Shown here: in pieces, positions 45,017-53,320 of the stretch | How the letters are laid out: the number at the start of each line of letters is the position of its first letter | Numbering within the stretch: position 1 is the stretch's first letter | Assembly (NCBI GenBank): GCA_002428965.1 | Contig: DIYI01000018.1 | Coordinates: 124,001-188,000 of the forward strand | Direction of reading: 5' to 3' | DNA from: Jejuia sp. UBA6058 | Lineage (GTDB): Bacteria > Bacteroidota > Bacteroidia > Flavobacteriales > Flavobacteriaceae | DNA: 64,000 bases | Made by a program: the position numbers and the translations under genes | Notes under the pieces: model-generated | Databases searched by the model: none | Told to the model about the DNA's origin: nothing | Seen by the model: only the letters and a program-made list of their open reading frames with translations

Positions 45017-45045
45017 TTGATTTCGAGCTTTAAAACGTACCTTTG
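45017..45045 (+). promoter_or_regulatory. Promoter of cydAB
   Basis: TTG (45017-45019), 18-base spacer, TACCTTTG (45038-45045): a clear TTG-N18-TAnnTTTG promoter, with about 20 bases from the expected start of transcription to the cydA ATG. Confidence 0.78.
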
Positions 45046-45072
45046 TGGTACTATTTTAAAGCTTGTTTTTTT

Positions 45073-46377
45073 ATGGACAATCTTGATGCCGCGAGACTTC
45101 AAATGGCATTTACTTTAATGTTTCACATTGTGTTTGCATGTATTGGTATGGTGATGCCTTTTTTTATGATAGTTGCCCATAAAAAATGGCTCAATACCAA
45201 AAATCCTGTCTATTTAAAATTAACAAAATCGTGGCAAAAAGGTGTCGCGATTTTTTTTGTTACAGGCGCAGTATCGGGTACCGCCCTCTCTTTTGAATTA
45301 GGGCTACTTTGGCCAGAATTCATGAAACATGCTGGCCCAATTATAGGTATGCCATTTTCTTTGGAAGGTGCTGCATTTTTTGTTGAAGCCATAGCTCTAG
45401 GATTCTATCTGTATGGATGGAACAAAATACCCGAAAAATTTCATTGGTATACAGGACTTATTGTTGGTATATCTGGTGTAGCTTCAGGAATTTTAGTGGT
45501 GTCTGCTAATGGTTGGATGAACGCTCCTTCTGGTTTTGATTATATAAATGGTGAGTTTTTGAACATTGATCCAGTTAAAGCCTTATTGAATCCTGCTTGG
45601 TTTACCCAAGCTTTACATATGACGCTAGCGGCTTTCACTGCTACTGGTTTTGCCGTTGCAGGTATTCACGCCTTTCAGATTTATAGAAAACGACAAGTAG
45701 AGCTTCATAAAAAGGCATTTAAAATTGCTATTACTTTTGGAGCAGTAGCCGCTATTTTACAACCTTTAAGTGGGGATTTATCCGCCAAGGATATTGCAAA
45801 AAGACAGCCCGTAAAGTTAGCCGCCATGGAAGCGCATTACGAAACCAAACAAGGTGCGCCTTTATACATTGGTGGAATTGTTGACTCAGAGAAAAGAGAA
45901 GTTAATTATAAAATTGAAATTCCAAACGCGCTATCCTTTTTAGCTTTTGGTGATTTTAATGCAGAAGTTAAAGGTTTAAATGATTTTCCCGAGGATATTC
46001 GTCCAAATGTTCCTATCGTGCATTATGCATTTCAAATAATGGTAGGTATTGGAACTTTGCTTTTAGTTGTGGGTTTAGTGTTCTTCATCAGTTTAAAGCG
46101 AAAACAATGGTGGCAAAACAATAAATTTTGGTTGCTTTTTGTAGCACTGGCGCCTTTGGGATTTATTGCTCTTGAAGCTGGTTGGGTTGTAACAGAAGTT
46201 GGTAGACAACCTTGGATTATTCATAATATAATGAAAACTAAAGATGCTGTTACCCCAATGCCAGGTATGGTATTTAGCTTCTACATGTATGTTATACTTT
46301 ACAGCATTTTAGCCGTTGCTGTAACATGGTTAATGGCAAGACAAATAAAATCTTTAAATAATACTGAATTAGTGTAA
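45073..46377 (+). CDS. cydA: Cytochrome bd-type quinol oxidase subunit I
   Basis: A 434-residue integral membrane protein with eight or nine helices that binds the haems of the terminal oxidase. Visible are the haem ligand region LMFHIVFACIG near residue 20, GxxGVASGxxVVSANGWMN, and the GWVVTEVGRQPW motif near residue 375. It is shorter than E. coli CydA because the Q-loop is reduced, as in the cyanide-insensitive/short-Q-loop group. ATG at 45073 is chosen over an upstream frame at 45043, which precedes the promoter's expected start of transcription. Confidence 0.93.
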   Translation: MDNLDAARLQMAFTLMFHIVFACIGMVMPFFMIVAHKKWLNTKNPVYLKLTKSWQKGVAIFFVTGAVSGTALSFELGLLWPEFMKHAGPIIGMPFSLEGAAFFVEAIALGFYLYGWNKIPEKFHWYTGLIVGISGVASGILVVSANGWMNAPSGFDYINGEFLNIDPVKALLNPAWFTQALHMTLAAFTATGFAVAGIHAFQIYRKRQVELHKKAFKIAITFGAVAAILQPLSGDLSAKDIAKRQPVKLAAMEAHYETKQGAPLYIGGIVDSEKREVNYKIEIPNALSFLAFGDFNAEVKGLNDFPEDIRPNVPIVHYAFQIMVGIGTLLLVVGLVFFISLKRKQWWQNNKFWLLFVALAPLGFIALEAGWVVTEVGRQPWIIHNIMKTKDAVTPMPGMVFSFYMYVILYSILAVAVTWLMARQIKSLNNTELV

Positions 46378-46378
46378 T

Positions 46379-47398
46379 ATGTTATACGTTGTACTTTTCT
46401 TTTTAATGGTATCTTTATTGCTTTACGTATTGCTTGCTGGTGCAGATTTTGGAGCTGGAATCATTGAGCTTTTTTCTTCGAGGCAAAATCGCGCGAACAC
46501 CAAAAAGAAGATATACCGTGTTATTGGTCCAGTATGGGAAGCGAACCATATTTGGATTATAATTGTTATTGTAATTCTATGGGTTGGTTTTCCTAATTTT
46601 TATAACGTTTTAATGATTTATTTACATATACCGTTAACTCTTATACTTTTGGGAATAACCATAAGGGGTGTGTCTTTCGTTTTTCGTCATTATGATGCTT
46701 ATAAAGATAAATCCCAAAAACTATATGACTGGATGTTTAGGTTGGGGAGCTTAGTTACTCCAATATTCTTAGGCATGACCTTTGGGGCTATGATTGGTGG
46801 ACAAATTGAGGTAAATAGTGATATGAATAACGCCACGTTCTATGAATTGTTCATAAAATCGTGGTTAAATACCTTTTCAATTTTGGTAGGACTATTTTTT
46901 ACCTCATTGTGTGCTTTTTTAGCTGCTATTCTTTTAATTGGTGAGGCGAAAACTGAACGTAAATTGTATGTAAAACGTGCCAGAAATGCCAATGTTATTG
47001 TAATTATAATAGGCTTTATAGTATTAATTTATGGTTTTTTAAATAATATATCTTTTGTTACAGATTTTATAAAAAATCCATTTTCTATAGGTCTTGTTGC
47101 GCTTTCAGGACTATTAATCTATCCGTTAACTTATAATATAAAAAAGGTAAGGCGAATTAAAAGTAGGTTTTTAGCAGGCACCCAAGTTGTTTTAATATTA
47201 TGCGCTGCCATGGTAACACATTTTCCTCATTTAATCATCTCATCATCTTCAACTATAAACCTATTGGAATCTGTTGCTGCGCCAAAGGTGATTTCTGTTT
47301 TAGGAATATCATTAATTATAGGTGGTTTGATAATTTTACCAGGAGTTTATCATCTTTTTAAATCATTTAAGATGATAAAGATTTTAGAAAAATTCTAA
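46379..47398 (+). CDS. cydB: Cytochrome bd-type quinol oxidase subunit II
   Basis: A 339-residue protein with eight or nine membrane helices. The N-terminal LLAGADFGAGIIELFS and VWEANHIWIIIVIVILWVGFP segments are diagnostic for CydB. One base after cydA, so they form a two-gene operon. Together with CydA it reduces oxygen to water with quinol at low oxygen. Convergent with a DUF5777-like gene 21 bases away. No cydX is recognised. Confidence 0.93.
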   Translation: MLYVVLFFLMVSLLLYVLLAGADFGAGIIELFSSRQNRANTKKKIYRVIGPVWEANHIWIIIVIVILWVGFPNFYNVLMIYLHIPLTLILLGITIRGVSFVFRHYDAYKDKSQKLYDWMFRLGSLVTPIFLGMTFGAMIGGQIEVNSDMNNATFYELFIKSWLNTFSILVGLFFTSLCAFLAAILLIGEAKTERKLYVKRARNANVIVIIIGFIVLIYGFLNNISFVTDFIKNPFSIGLVALSGLLIYPLTYNIKKVRRIKSRFLAGTQVVLILCAAMVTHFPHLIISSSSTINLLESVAAPKVISVLGISLIIGGLIILPGVYHLFKSFKMIKILEKF

Positions 47399-47419
47399 GA
47401 TAAAATAATGTCTATCCCA

Positions 47420-48316
47420 TCAACGTTTCAACCTATTCTTTAAATGAAACGTATACACAAAATTAAATCCAACATTTAAATTAGGGTTTTTAAAATTGAA
47501 GTTATTCCTAGTTTGGGTTATGAAAGCATCTTCTACCATACTTACGGCATTGGTTAACATAAATTGTAACATAGTATCGCTTACCTCCCAATTAATCCCT
47601 ATTGAAAATGGTCCGTAAGTATCAAATGATTCTATTGGATTTGCTACATAGTAATATTCCGAAACAAAAGATACATGACCTCCAAGTTTATATCTACCTG
47701 CAAATCCGATAGAAAAGTGATTCTGAGGATCGTTTTCGTTAAACACTAGTCCTCTGTGAATAAATGTTGGAGATACTTGTAATGAAAAATCTGAAGTTAT
47801 CTTTTTTGCAATCAATATTTGAGAAGTAAATGAAAATCTACTGGATGCCATTGTTCCCGGACTTGAATATGGCAACATATCATCAAAATAACTTAAATTT
47901 TGAAATAAAGAAATTGTAACTGGCGAGCCATTTCCCTTTAGGCCCTGTTTCAATAATTTATACTTCAAAAACCCATCAAACCGCTCATCAAAAGTACTAA
48001 GACCTGCGCCTATTAATAATCTATCAGAAAGCCCATATTCTAGCGCAAATCTGGTGTTAATTCTATCTACAAAAAAGCTTTGAGAGCGTTCCGCCGGTGT
48101 ATTCCAAAATCTATTGGACATCTTCACATCTAAAGTTCCGTTTTTTCGTGTTTGAACAGATTGCCCAAAAGTAATTCTAGAATACTTAAATGTGGCTTCC
48201 GTAAACATCAGCGTATCCTTTTGTTCCTTTTCCAAAATATCAAGCAATTCCTGACCTCCAATAAGATTACTTATTAGCATAAAGGACATCAAGTAAAATA
48301 TAGTTCTATTCTTCAT
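47420..48316 (-). CDS. DUF5777-like beta-barrel protein, copy A
   Basis: A 298-residue exported protein with signal peptide (residues 1-20). The body alternates short beta-strands in an outer-membrane barrel pattern: ALEYGLSDRLLIGAGLSTFDERFDGFLKYKLL, an aromatic C-terminal strand ending FVYTFHLKNR. It shares this layout with the protein at 50880-51728, which has the clearer DUF5777 start (RFGSIETGIKDFFGLD). Last gene of the cassette. ATG at 48316 (or 48325) is used; 48346 would overlap the upstream gene more. Confidence 0.68.
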   Translation of the reverse strand: MKNRTIFYLMSFMLISNLIGGQELLDILEKEQKDTLMFTEATFKYSRITFGQSVQTRKNGTLDVKMSNRFWNTPAERSQSFFVDRINTRFALEYGLSDRLLIGAGLSTFDERFDGFLKYKLLKQGLKGNGSPVTISLFQNLSYFDDMLPYSSPGTMASSRFSFTSQILIAKKITSDFSLQVSPTFIHRGLVFNENDPQNHFSIGFAGRYKLGGHVSFVSEYYYVANPIESFDTYGPFSIGINWEVSDTMLQFMLTNAVSMVEDAFITQTRNNFNFKNPNLNVGFNFVYTFHLKNRLKR

Positions 48317-48848
48317 AAGCTTCATATTCAAACTTGAAATCAACATTAATAATTTTAGCTATGTTCCCTCTTAATAATGGAGGTATCTTTATATCATAGT
48401 CTTCCACTTCAGCCTCAAAAGAACCACTTATAGTAAAAACGCAATTCTGCTTTTCAATCTTTACTTTTATTTCTAATTCTTTATCAGATCCATGCATTGA
48501 AAAGTTGCCTTTTACCATTTTGGTTTGAATACCTTCAATATTTGGATCAAAACCTATAATTTCACCTGCAAACGTAGCTTTAGGATAAATATCAGATTCA
48601 ATATAGCTTTCATTAAAATGCTCGCGCATTAAGGCTTTTTCAAACACAAAAGCATTCATTAAAATACTAACAGCTATTTTATTATTTTCTAAATCTACAA
48701 TACTGAGTACCTGATTATTTTCAGCTTTAATATTTTCAACAGGCGTATAAGAAAAGAAAGAAACATTGCCCTGTCTAGCGATAATCTTTTCAGAAGTACG
48801 CTGTCCACTCAAAAAAGCTATAATAATTACAAAAATAAATTTGTACAT
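48306..48848 (-). CDS. YceI-family exported protein, copy A
   Basis: A 180-residue protein with a signal peptide (cleavage near SGQR). YceI proteins are lipocalin-like barrels that bind long isoprenoids; matching features are LMREHFNESYIESDIYPKATFAGEIIGFD and the C-terminal IAKIINVDFKFEYE. It is clearly paralogous to the protein at 52127-52693 (shared EHFNE-Y-ESDIYPKA). Four bases after the OB-fold gene and overlapping the DUF5777-like gene. Confidence 0.82.
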   Translation of the reverse strand: MYKFIFVIIIAFLSGQRTSEKIIARQGNVSFFSYTPVENIKAENNQVLSIVDLENNKIAVSILMNAFVFEKALMREHFNESYIESDIYPKATFAGEIIGFDPNIEGIQTKMVKGNFSMHGSDKELEIKVKIEKQNCVFTISGSFEAEVEDYDIKIPPLLRGNIAKIINVDFKFEYEAYEE

Positions 48849-48851
48849 AAA

Positions 48852-49277
48852 TTATTCAGAAATTATACAATTTAGAAAAATGGCATCCTCAAGAACACCT
48901 TTAAAAACCCCTTTCAACTTAATCGAATCATTAGTTTTAAGTCTTGATACTTTGTATTCTTGATTTGACTCCATATCACAAATAATAAACGTGTTTTCTG
49001 TTTCTTCCGTTCCTAATAGTATCGTAATCCGATCATTTAAATAGCTTACCTTTTTAACGACGCCTTCCACCTCAACAATCTCATTGGCAACAAGAGTATT
49101 TTTACCCTTATTTTTAACAAGATCAATAAGCGTTTTAGCGTCTAACTTATAAACAGGTTGTTTTACTGAAAGATCGACAGTATCTGGTTTATCGCAAACA
49201 TCGTGTTTCACAAGAAATACCAAAACCACAAAAACAGCCATTAATAAAATAATATGTAAAACTGATTTTCTTTTCAA
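48852..49277 (-). CDS. OB-fold (tRNA_anti-like) membrane-anchored protein, copy A
   Basis: A 141-residue protein with an N-terminal signal anchor (residues 7-25) and an OB-fold-like beta domain (VEGVVKKVSYLNDRITILLG ... SIKLKGVFKGVLEDAIFLNCIISE), matching the tRNA_anti-like domain found in periplasmic proteins. The start is TTG at 49277. Paralogue of the protein at 51738-52130. It begins directly after a strong hairpin at 49306-49348, so transcription of this half may need read-through or its own promoter. Confidence 0.7.
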   Translation of the reverse strand: MKRKSVLHIILLMAVFVVLVFLVKHDVCDKPDTVDLSVKQPVYKLDAKTLIDLVKNKGKNTLVANEIVEVEGVVKKVSYLNDRITILLGTEETENTFIICDMESNQEYKVSRLKTNDSIKLKGVFKGVLEDAIFLNCIISE

Positions 49278-49305
49278 ATTAAACTATTTCAGAAATAAAC
49301 ATTTT

Positions 49306-49348
49306 AAAAACGTTTTGAACCTAGAGCTATCCACCCTAGGTTCAAAAC
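49306..49348 (-). terminator. Strong hairpin between the cupredoxin lipoprotein gene and the OB-fold gene
   Basis: Perfect 13-base inverted repeat GTTTTGAACCTAG / CTAGGTTCAAAAC (49312-49324 and 49336-49348, 11-base loop), followed on the minus strand by G and five U. It lies 25 bases after the lipoprotein gene stop. Confidence 0.75.
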
Positions 49349-49372
49349 TACTAAAAATTAAACTTCCCTTTT

Positions 49373-50551
49373 TCAATCAACTATATTAAATGTGCCTTTC
49401 ATAGATGCATGAAATTCACATATATAAAACAACGTATCTGGTGCATTGGATGGTACCGTAAATGATATAGTGCCTGATGCTGCACCGTTATTTGTGACCC
49501 CCTCATTAAAAGCATTACCAGTTCCTAACGTTTGGGCCGTTTTTATAAGAAATGGATGTCCCGGAGTACCAATAACAAACTCGTAAGTTTCCCCTCTTTT
49601 TAGGGTGATATTAGGATTTGAAGCGTTGCTTAACCCTTCTCCACTGAATAAATAAGCAGAAGCACCTTGATTTCCAATGGTATAAGTAATTGTACTTGGG
49701 GTTTGTGCAGTGGGTGCTGCGTCTATATTTTGGTTTACAACAGGCCAAACACCAGCACTTGGGAACCCAACTCCAAAATTATCACCTCTCTGCGTGTCTT
49801 GACCAAAAAAGTACAATGGCCAGCCTTTATAGGTAATTTGAGTCCTTCCGAACACATCAATACTGCCAAAATCGAAAGCACTTAAAACACTTGGAATATT
49901 TGCCAAAGTAGTTTCAAAAATTGGCCATACACCGTTATTTGAAAAATCATCTTTTGTGAAATTGTTTACGCCATTAGTATCGTTTATAAATGCATACAAT
50001 GTATTTCCTTCCGCATCAACCATGTAGAATGTTTCCTCATCTCCAGGCGTGTAATCACTTTTTAGATTTGTTTCAGCGCCATTGCTATCTCTACCAACCA
50101 ATTGGGCACTTACCATCATTACTGTATAATCTGGTTTTGCAACATACCAAACGCCACCTGCACCGTCACCATTAATGTTACCCGCAGCAGTATCGTTAGC
50201 AAAAGTGTATAATGGCCATCCCTTAAATGTAGTTTGTTGTGCACCATCGGCTCTTGTTATTGTTCCAAAATCTGAGGTATTTAAACCAGTATCCAACGTT
50301 AAATCCGAAGCGAAAAAAGCTGGCCAATTATCTGAACAACCTCCGCTGCAGTTAGATGCAGTTTTACTGTCTTTTGAGAAAAAATAAAGCGTAAAACCAT
50401 CAGAAGTTGTTAATATGTTACCAAATGCAGTCGTACTTTTTAACTGAATGGCATTGTTCTGAACTGGAGGTACTACGGTATCGTCGTCATTATCTGTACT
50501 ACAACTTGTTACCATTAAAAGGGCAATTAAAATTAAAAATAGATGTTTCAT
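49373..50551 (-). CDS. Lipoprotein with two secreted repeats and a C-terminal cupredoxin domain
   Basis: A 392-residue lipoprotein (lipobox MVTSCS). Residues about 40-145 and 165-275 are two copies of the COG4315-type secreted repeat, each with LY-F-DT and KGWPLYxF phrases (TTFKGWPLYTFAND; QITYKGWPLYFFGQD). Residues about 290-392 form a plastocyanin-like domain with apparent type 1 copper ligands: His in GTPGHPFLIK, and Cys, His and Met in ICEFHASMKG. It should carry one electron-transfer copper centre outside the cytoplasm. It follows the HMA-like gene. The combination of domains is uncommon. Confidence 0.8.
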   Translation of the reverse strand: MKHLFLILIALLMVTSCSTDNDDDTVVPPVQNNAIQLKSTTAFGNILTTSDGFTLYFFSKDSKTASNCSGGCSDNWPAFFASDLTLDTGLNTSDFGTITRADGAQQTTFKGWPLYTFANDTAAGNINGDGAGGVWYVAKPDYTVMMVSAQLVGRDSNGAETNLKSDYTPGDEETFYMVDAEGNTLYAFINDTNGVNNFTKDDFSNNGVWPIFETTLANIPSVLSAFDFGSIDVFGRTQITYKGWPLYFFGQDTQRGDNFGVGFPSAGVWPVVNQNIDAAPTAQTPSTITYTIGNQGASAYLFSGEGLSNASNPNITLKRGETYEFVIGTPGHPFLIKTAQTLGTGNAFNEGVTNNGAASGTISFTVPSNAPDTLFYICEFHASMKGTFNIVD

Positions 50552-50596
50552 GATGTTTAAATGTATTTAAATGATTATTTGATTTTTTTTATTGAT

Positions 50597-50869
50597 TTAA
50601 TTTGAAGTCTCAATACAACTACATAAAGGTTTTGTGGCGTTACAGCTTGAAATTTGATCACCTTCAGGTGGATACCCCAATGCCATTAGCGTATTTAAAA
50701 CTTCCGAAATTTGATGTGCACGATTAAAGTTGAATACAACCAAAGAATCTGAAGGAAATAACCTGACGTTTTTCACCTCATCTACTTCCATGATTTTCTT
50801 TTTAATTGGCGTTATGCAATTTGAACAAAACGGATTTTGAACTATTACTCTTGCTAAACTTGTTGTCAT
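50597..50869 (-). CDS. HMA-like metal-binding protein with CxxC motif
   Basis: A 90-residue protein of the heavy-metal-associated fold. The CxxC is in NPFCSNCIT, followed by the VKNVRLFPSDSLVVFNF strand and a LMALGYPP end typical of HMA domains. The C-terminus adds three Cys (CNATKPLCSCIETS). No signal peptide is visible when the ATG at 50869 is used, so it is probably cytosolic. It could hand copper or another thiophilic metal to partners; the neighbouring cupredoxin supports copper. Confidence 0.72.
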   Translation of the reverse strand: MTTSLARVIVQNPFCSNCITPIKKKIMEVDEVKNVRLFPSDSLVVFNFNRAHQISEVLNTLMALGYPPEGDQISSCNATKPLCSCIETSN

Positions 50870-50879
50870 AATTTGAGGT

Positions 50880-51728
50880 TTAAAAGATTCTTGAAAGGTT
50901 AAACCCGAAGAAAATATTGCCGTCTGTCCAGTCACCAGTAGCTTGTCCTAAAAAGGTGTTGACATTCATCGGTTGCGCGTTCGTAAAATGTAATTGAAAT
51001 ACGTGTCCGCCTGTTTCTAAATCAAACCCAATGGATAATGGGTTTATAAAAGGAGAATTTGAAGCTCGGTTCAAGTGTAAACCATAGTCAAAATTGATGG
51101 ACCAACGCTTGCTTAATTTATGTCGGGCACCGAAACCTACTGCATATTGCGTATTGGTTTGAGGATCGAAAGCCACTAAATTATCATGAAATAGTGTTGG
51201 AATAATTTCCAATGAAAAATCTTTACTGAATTTTCTAGAAATTAAGGCTTGTACTGCATAACTCAATCGATGCTTAAATTCTAATCCCGGTAACTCATCC
51301 TTATCTAATACTGTATTAATTAACAAACTATTGAATAATACAACCGTAAAAGGCGTGCCGTTTTTCTTTTGTCTTAGTAAGCGAAGTTTTAAAGAAGTTT
51401 CATAAGTTTTTTGAAAGGAACTTCTTGAAACACCAATATTTACACCATCAGAAATTCCGTAGATAAAATTCAATCGTGTTACCGCTTGATCCAACCCAAA
51501 GAAATCTTTAATACCAGTTTCTATGGAACCAAACCTGTGTGATACCACAAAATACAATTCCTTTTGTGATACCATTTTGGTAGATTCAAAATTTACAATT
51601 TTAAGTCCTTTGAAAGCCGCAGATTCATAAGAATCGCCAGATAATTGCGTATCAATTTCGTCTAGTAATTCGTCTTGCGCATTTACACAAACAGACGCTA
51701 AACAAAGTATGTATAATAATTTTTTCAT
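50880..51728 (-). CDS. DUF5777-like beta-barrel protein, copy B
   Basis: A 282-residue exported protein with signal peptide (LASVCVNAQ). The segment VSHRFGSIETGIKDFFGLDQAVTRL is the family hallmark as I recall it, followed by strands of an outer-membrane barrel and a C-terminal FFGFNLSRIF. It is paralogous to the protein at 47420-48316. Ten bases after the OB-fold gene. Function unknown. Confidence 0.75.
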   Translation of the reverse strand: MKKLLYILCLASVCVNAQDELLDEIDTQLSGDSYESAAFKGLKIVNFESTKMVSQKELYFVVSHRFGSIETGIKDFFGLDQAVTRLNFIYGISDGVNIGVSRSSFQKTYETSLKLRLLRQKKNGTPFTVVLFNSLLINTVLDKDELPGLEFKHRLSYAVQALISRKFSKDFSLEIIPTLFHDNLVAFDPQTNTQYAVGFGARHKLSKRWSINFDYGLHLNRASNSPFINPLSIGFDLETGGHVFQLHFTNAQPMNVNTFLGQATGDWTDGNIFFGFNLSRIF

Positions 51729-51737
51729 TTTTGGTTG

Positions 51738-52130
51738 TTATTGATTAGTTATTGTTGCTTGGTCTATTTTTACCAATTCTAAAAGGTCGTCGTACCCAAC
51801 GCACCTTCCTTTTATGATGAGTTTTATTCGCGGTTGAAGATTACTTATATCTGTTTTTGTAAAATTCACTTGAACCGCATCATTAATTATCACTGAATTT
51901 TGTTCAATAGATGTAATTATGCCCTCTGTTTGAATTACTTTATCAATAATCTTTTTGGAGGTAGAATCTACACCCATTGCCTTCTTTAAATAATCCGAGG
52001 TCAAGTAGTAATCAATCCCTTCCGAAGAAATATCTCTATGTGCTTGATACATATATCCATAAATTGTGTATCCAGTAATGCCTAGGACAATTATTATAAT
52101 TGCTATGATGTAACTCGCCTTCTTTTTCAT
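51738..52130 (-). CDS. OB-fold (tRNA_anti-like) membrane-anchored protein, copy B
   Basis: A 130-residue protein with an N-terminal membrane anchor (residues 7-27) and a small OB-fold domain (TEGIITSIEQNSVIINDAVQVNF ... IIKGRCVGYDDLLELVKIDQATI). Related to the protein at 48852-49277 by length, layout and position beside a YceI gene. It overlaps the YceI gene by 4 bases. Its binding partner is unknown. Confidence 0.7.
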   Translation of the reverse strand: MKKKASYIIAIIIIVLGITGYTIYGYMYQAHRDISSEGIDYYLTSDYLKKAMGVDSTSKKIIDKVIQTEGIITSIEQNSVIINDAVQVNFTKTDISNLQPRIKLIIKGRCVGYDDLLELVKIDQATITNQ

Positions 52131-52693
52131 TTTTTAACTAGTTTAAAATCAAAGGTTACATTAACCACTTTGGCAATTTTGTTGCGTACAATTTTTGGAA
52201 TGTCTATATCAAAATCAGCAGGCGTTACACTAAAAGTTCCTGTCAACGAAATGATGTCATCTACTTTTTGAATACTTAAAACCGTTTCAATCTCCTTTTG
52301 CTTTCCGTGTAATTCAAGAGTACCCTTCAATTGTACTTCCGTAGTTGTAGCGTTCAAAGTTTCAGTATCAAAATCAACCAGCTTACCCTTAAAAATGGCT
52401 TTCGGATAGATGTCAGACTCCATGTAGTTTTCATTAAAATGTTCTTCCATCAAGGAATTTTTAAATCGAAATCCTTTCATTAATGCCAAAGCGGCAATTT
52501 CATTAGTTTCAATATTATAAATGGCGGTGGTAGATGTATTGGTGGCTTTTACTTCTTCAAATAGTTTTTCTGAGGCTTCAAAAACTACAGTTCCGTTTTT
52601 ATCAATGTATTTGTCTTGCCCGAAGCTTATACCGAATACGAGAAGGCATAAATAGCAAAGAAAAAGTTGGATTACGTTTGCGTTTGTTTTCAT
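52127..52693 (-). CDS. YceI-family exported protein, copy B
   Basis: A 188-residue protein with a signal peptide ending GISFGQ. YceI-like beta-barrel pattern with LMEEHFNENYMESDIYPKAIFKGKLVDFD and the C-terminal IAKVVNVTFDFKLV. Paralogous to the protein at 48306-48848. In the other copy the order is OB-fold then YceI; here it is YceI then OB-fold. Likely periplasmic or outer-membrane associated; may bind a quinone-like isoprenoid. Confidence 0.83.
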   Translation of the reverse strand: MKTNANVIQLFLCYLCLLVFGISFGQDKYIDKNGTVVFEASEKLFEEVKATNTSTTAIYNIETNEIAALALMKGFRFKNSLMEEHFNENYMESDIYPKAIFKGKLVDFDTETLNATTTEVQLKGTLELHGKQKEIETVLSIQKVDDIISLTGTFSVTPADFDIDIPKIVRNKIAKVVNVTFDFKLVKK

Positions 52694-52710
52694 TTTAAAT
52701 GGTTTGGTTA

Positions 52711-53076
52711 TTAATTTTCTATACTACCTTCTTCAATCCATTGTTCTACCAAATCAATAGTTGCCTGAGGCAACCTTCCTGATGGAGGCATTGCTCTTGG
52801 TTCTCCTGTTTGTCTGCTAATGGATCTTAACAGTTGACCATTATCCGCTCGCGAAAAAACTTGATCAAAATTTACCAATGGGAAAGGTGCTCCATTTTGT
52901 GGTGGGTTGGAATGACACCCCAAACAATTATTATTGATAATAGATTGAATTGTGTTGTCATACGTAATAGCTACGTTAGGATTTTGCTCCTCAATGAGAT
53001 CACTTGGACTATCATTACTACATCCTAAGAGGAAAAGTGCCGATAAGCACAAAAGAGAAAGATGAATTGATTTCAT
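52711..53076 (-). CDS. Mono-haem cytochrome c lipoprotein
   Basis: A 121-residue lipoprotein (lipobox LLGCSN). One haem site CLGCH near residue 56 and a probable Met ligand in RAMPPSGRLP. The remaining sequence (LLRSISRQTGEPRAMPP ... IDLVEQWIEEGS) is typical of small membrane-bound cytochromes c that accept or donate electrons in the periplasm. ATG at 53076 directly opens the signal peptide. It is the first gene of the minus-strand block, next to a set of direct repeats. Confidence 0.85.
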   Translation of the reverse strand: MKSIHLSLLCLSALFLLGCSNDSPSDLIEEQNPNVAITYDNTIQSIINNNCLGCHSNPPQNGAPFPLVNFDQVFSRADNGQLLRSISRQTGEPRAMPPSGRLPQATIDLVEQWIEEGSIEN

Positions 53077-53199
53077 AAGTTTAATTTTTAATGATAATAT
53101 TTTATGAATGCCAGTATTTAAAGGCATTACAAAGGAATCTCTTAGAGCAAGATTTTACACTATAAACCTATGTGAGAGGGAAAAAATAGCTTTAAAAGG

Positions 53200-53249
53200 G
53201 AATATTTTTAGTTGAATATTTACTAGGAATATAGCAAAAGCGAATATTT
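53200..53249. promoter_or_regulatory. Four GAATATTT-type direct repeats, candidate LytTR operator
   Basis: GAATATTT occurs at 53200-53207, 53214-53221 and 53242-53249, and GAATATAG at 53227-53234, with start-to-start spacing of 14, 13 and 15 bases. A fifth, inverted copy (CAATATTC) is at 53277-53284. All are in the gap between the LytTR regulator gene and the cytochrome c gene. The AATATT core is self-complementary, so orientation is not fixed. Confidence 0.5.
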
Positions 53250-53320
53250 GGGTTTGAAAAAGCATTAACGGAAATTCAATATTCAAAATGCTTATATTAG
53301 TCCTAGTTTTTTAATTGCTA

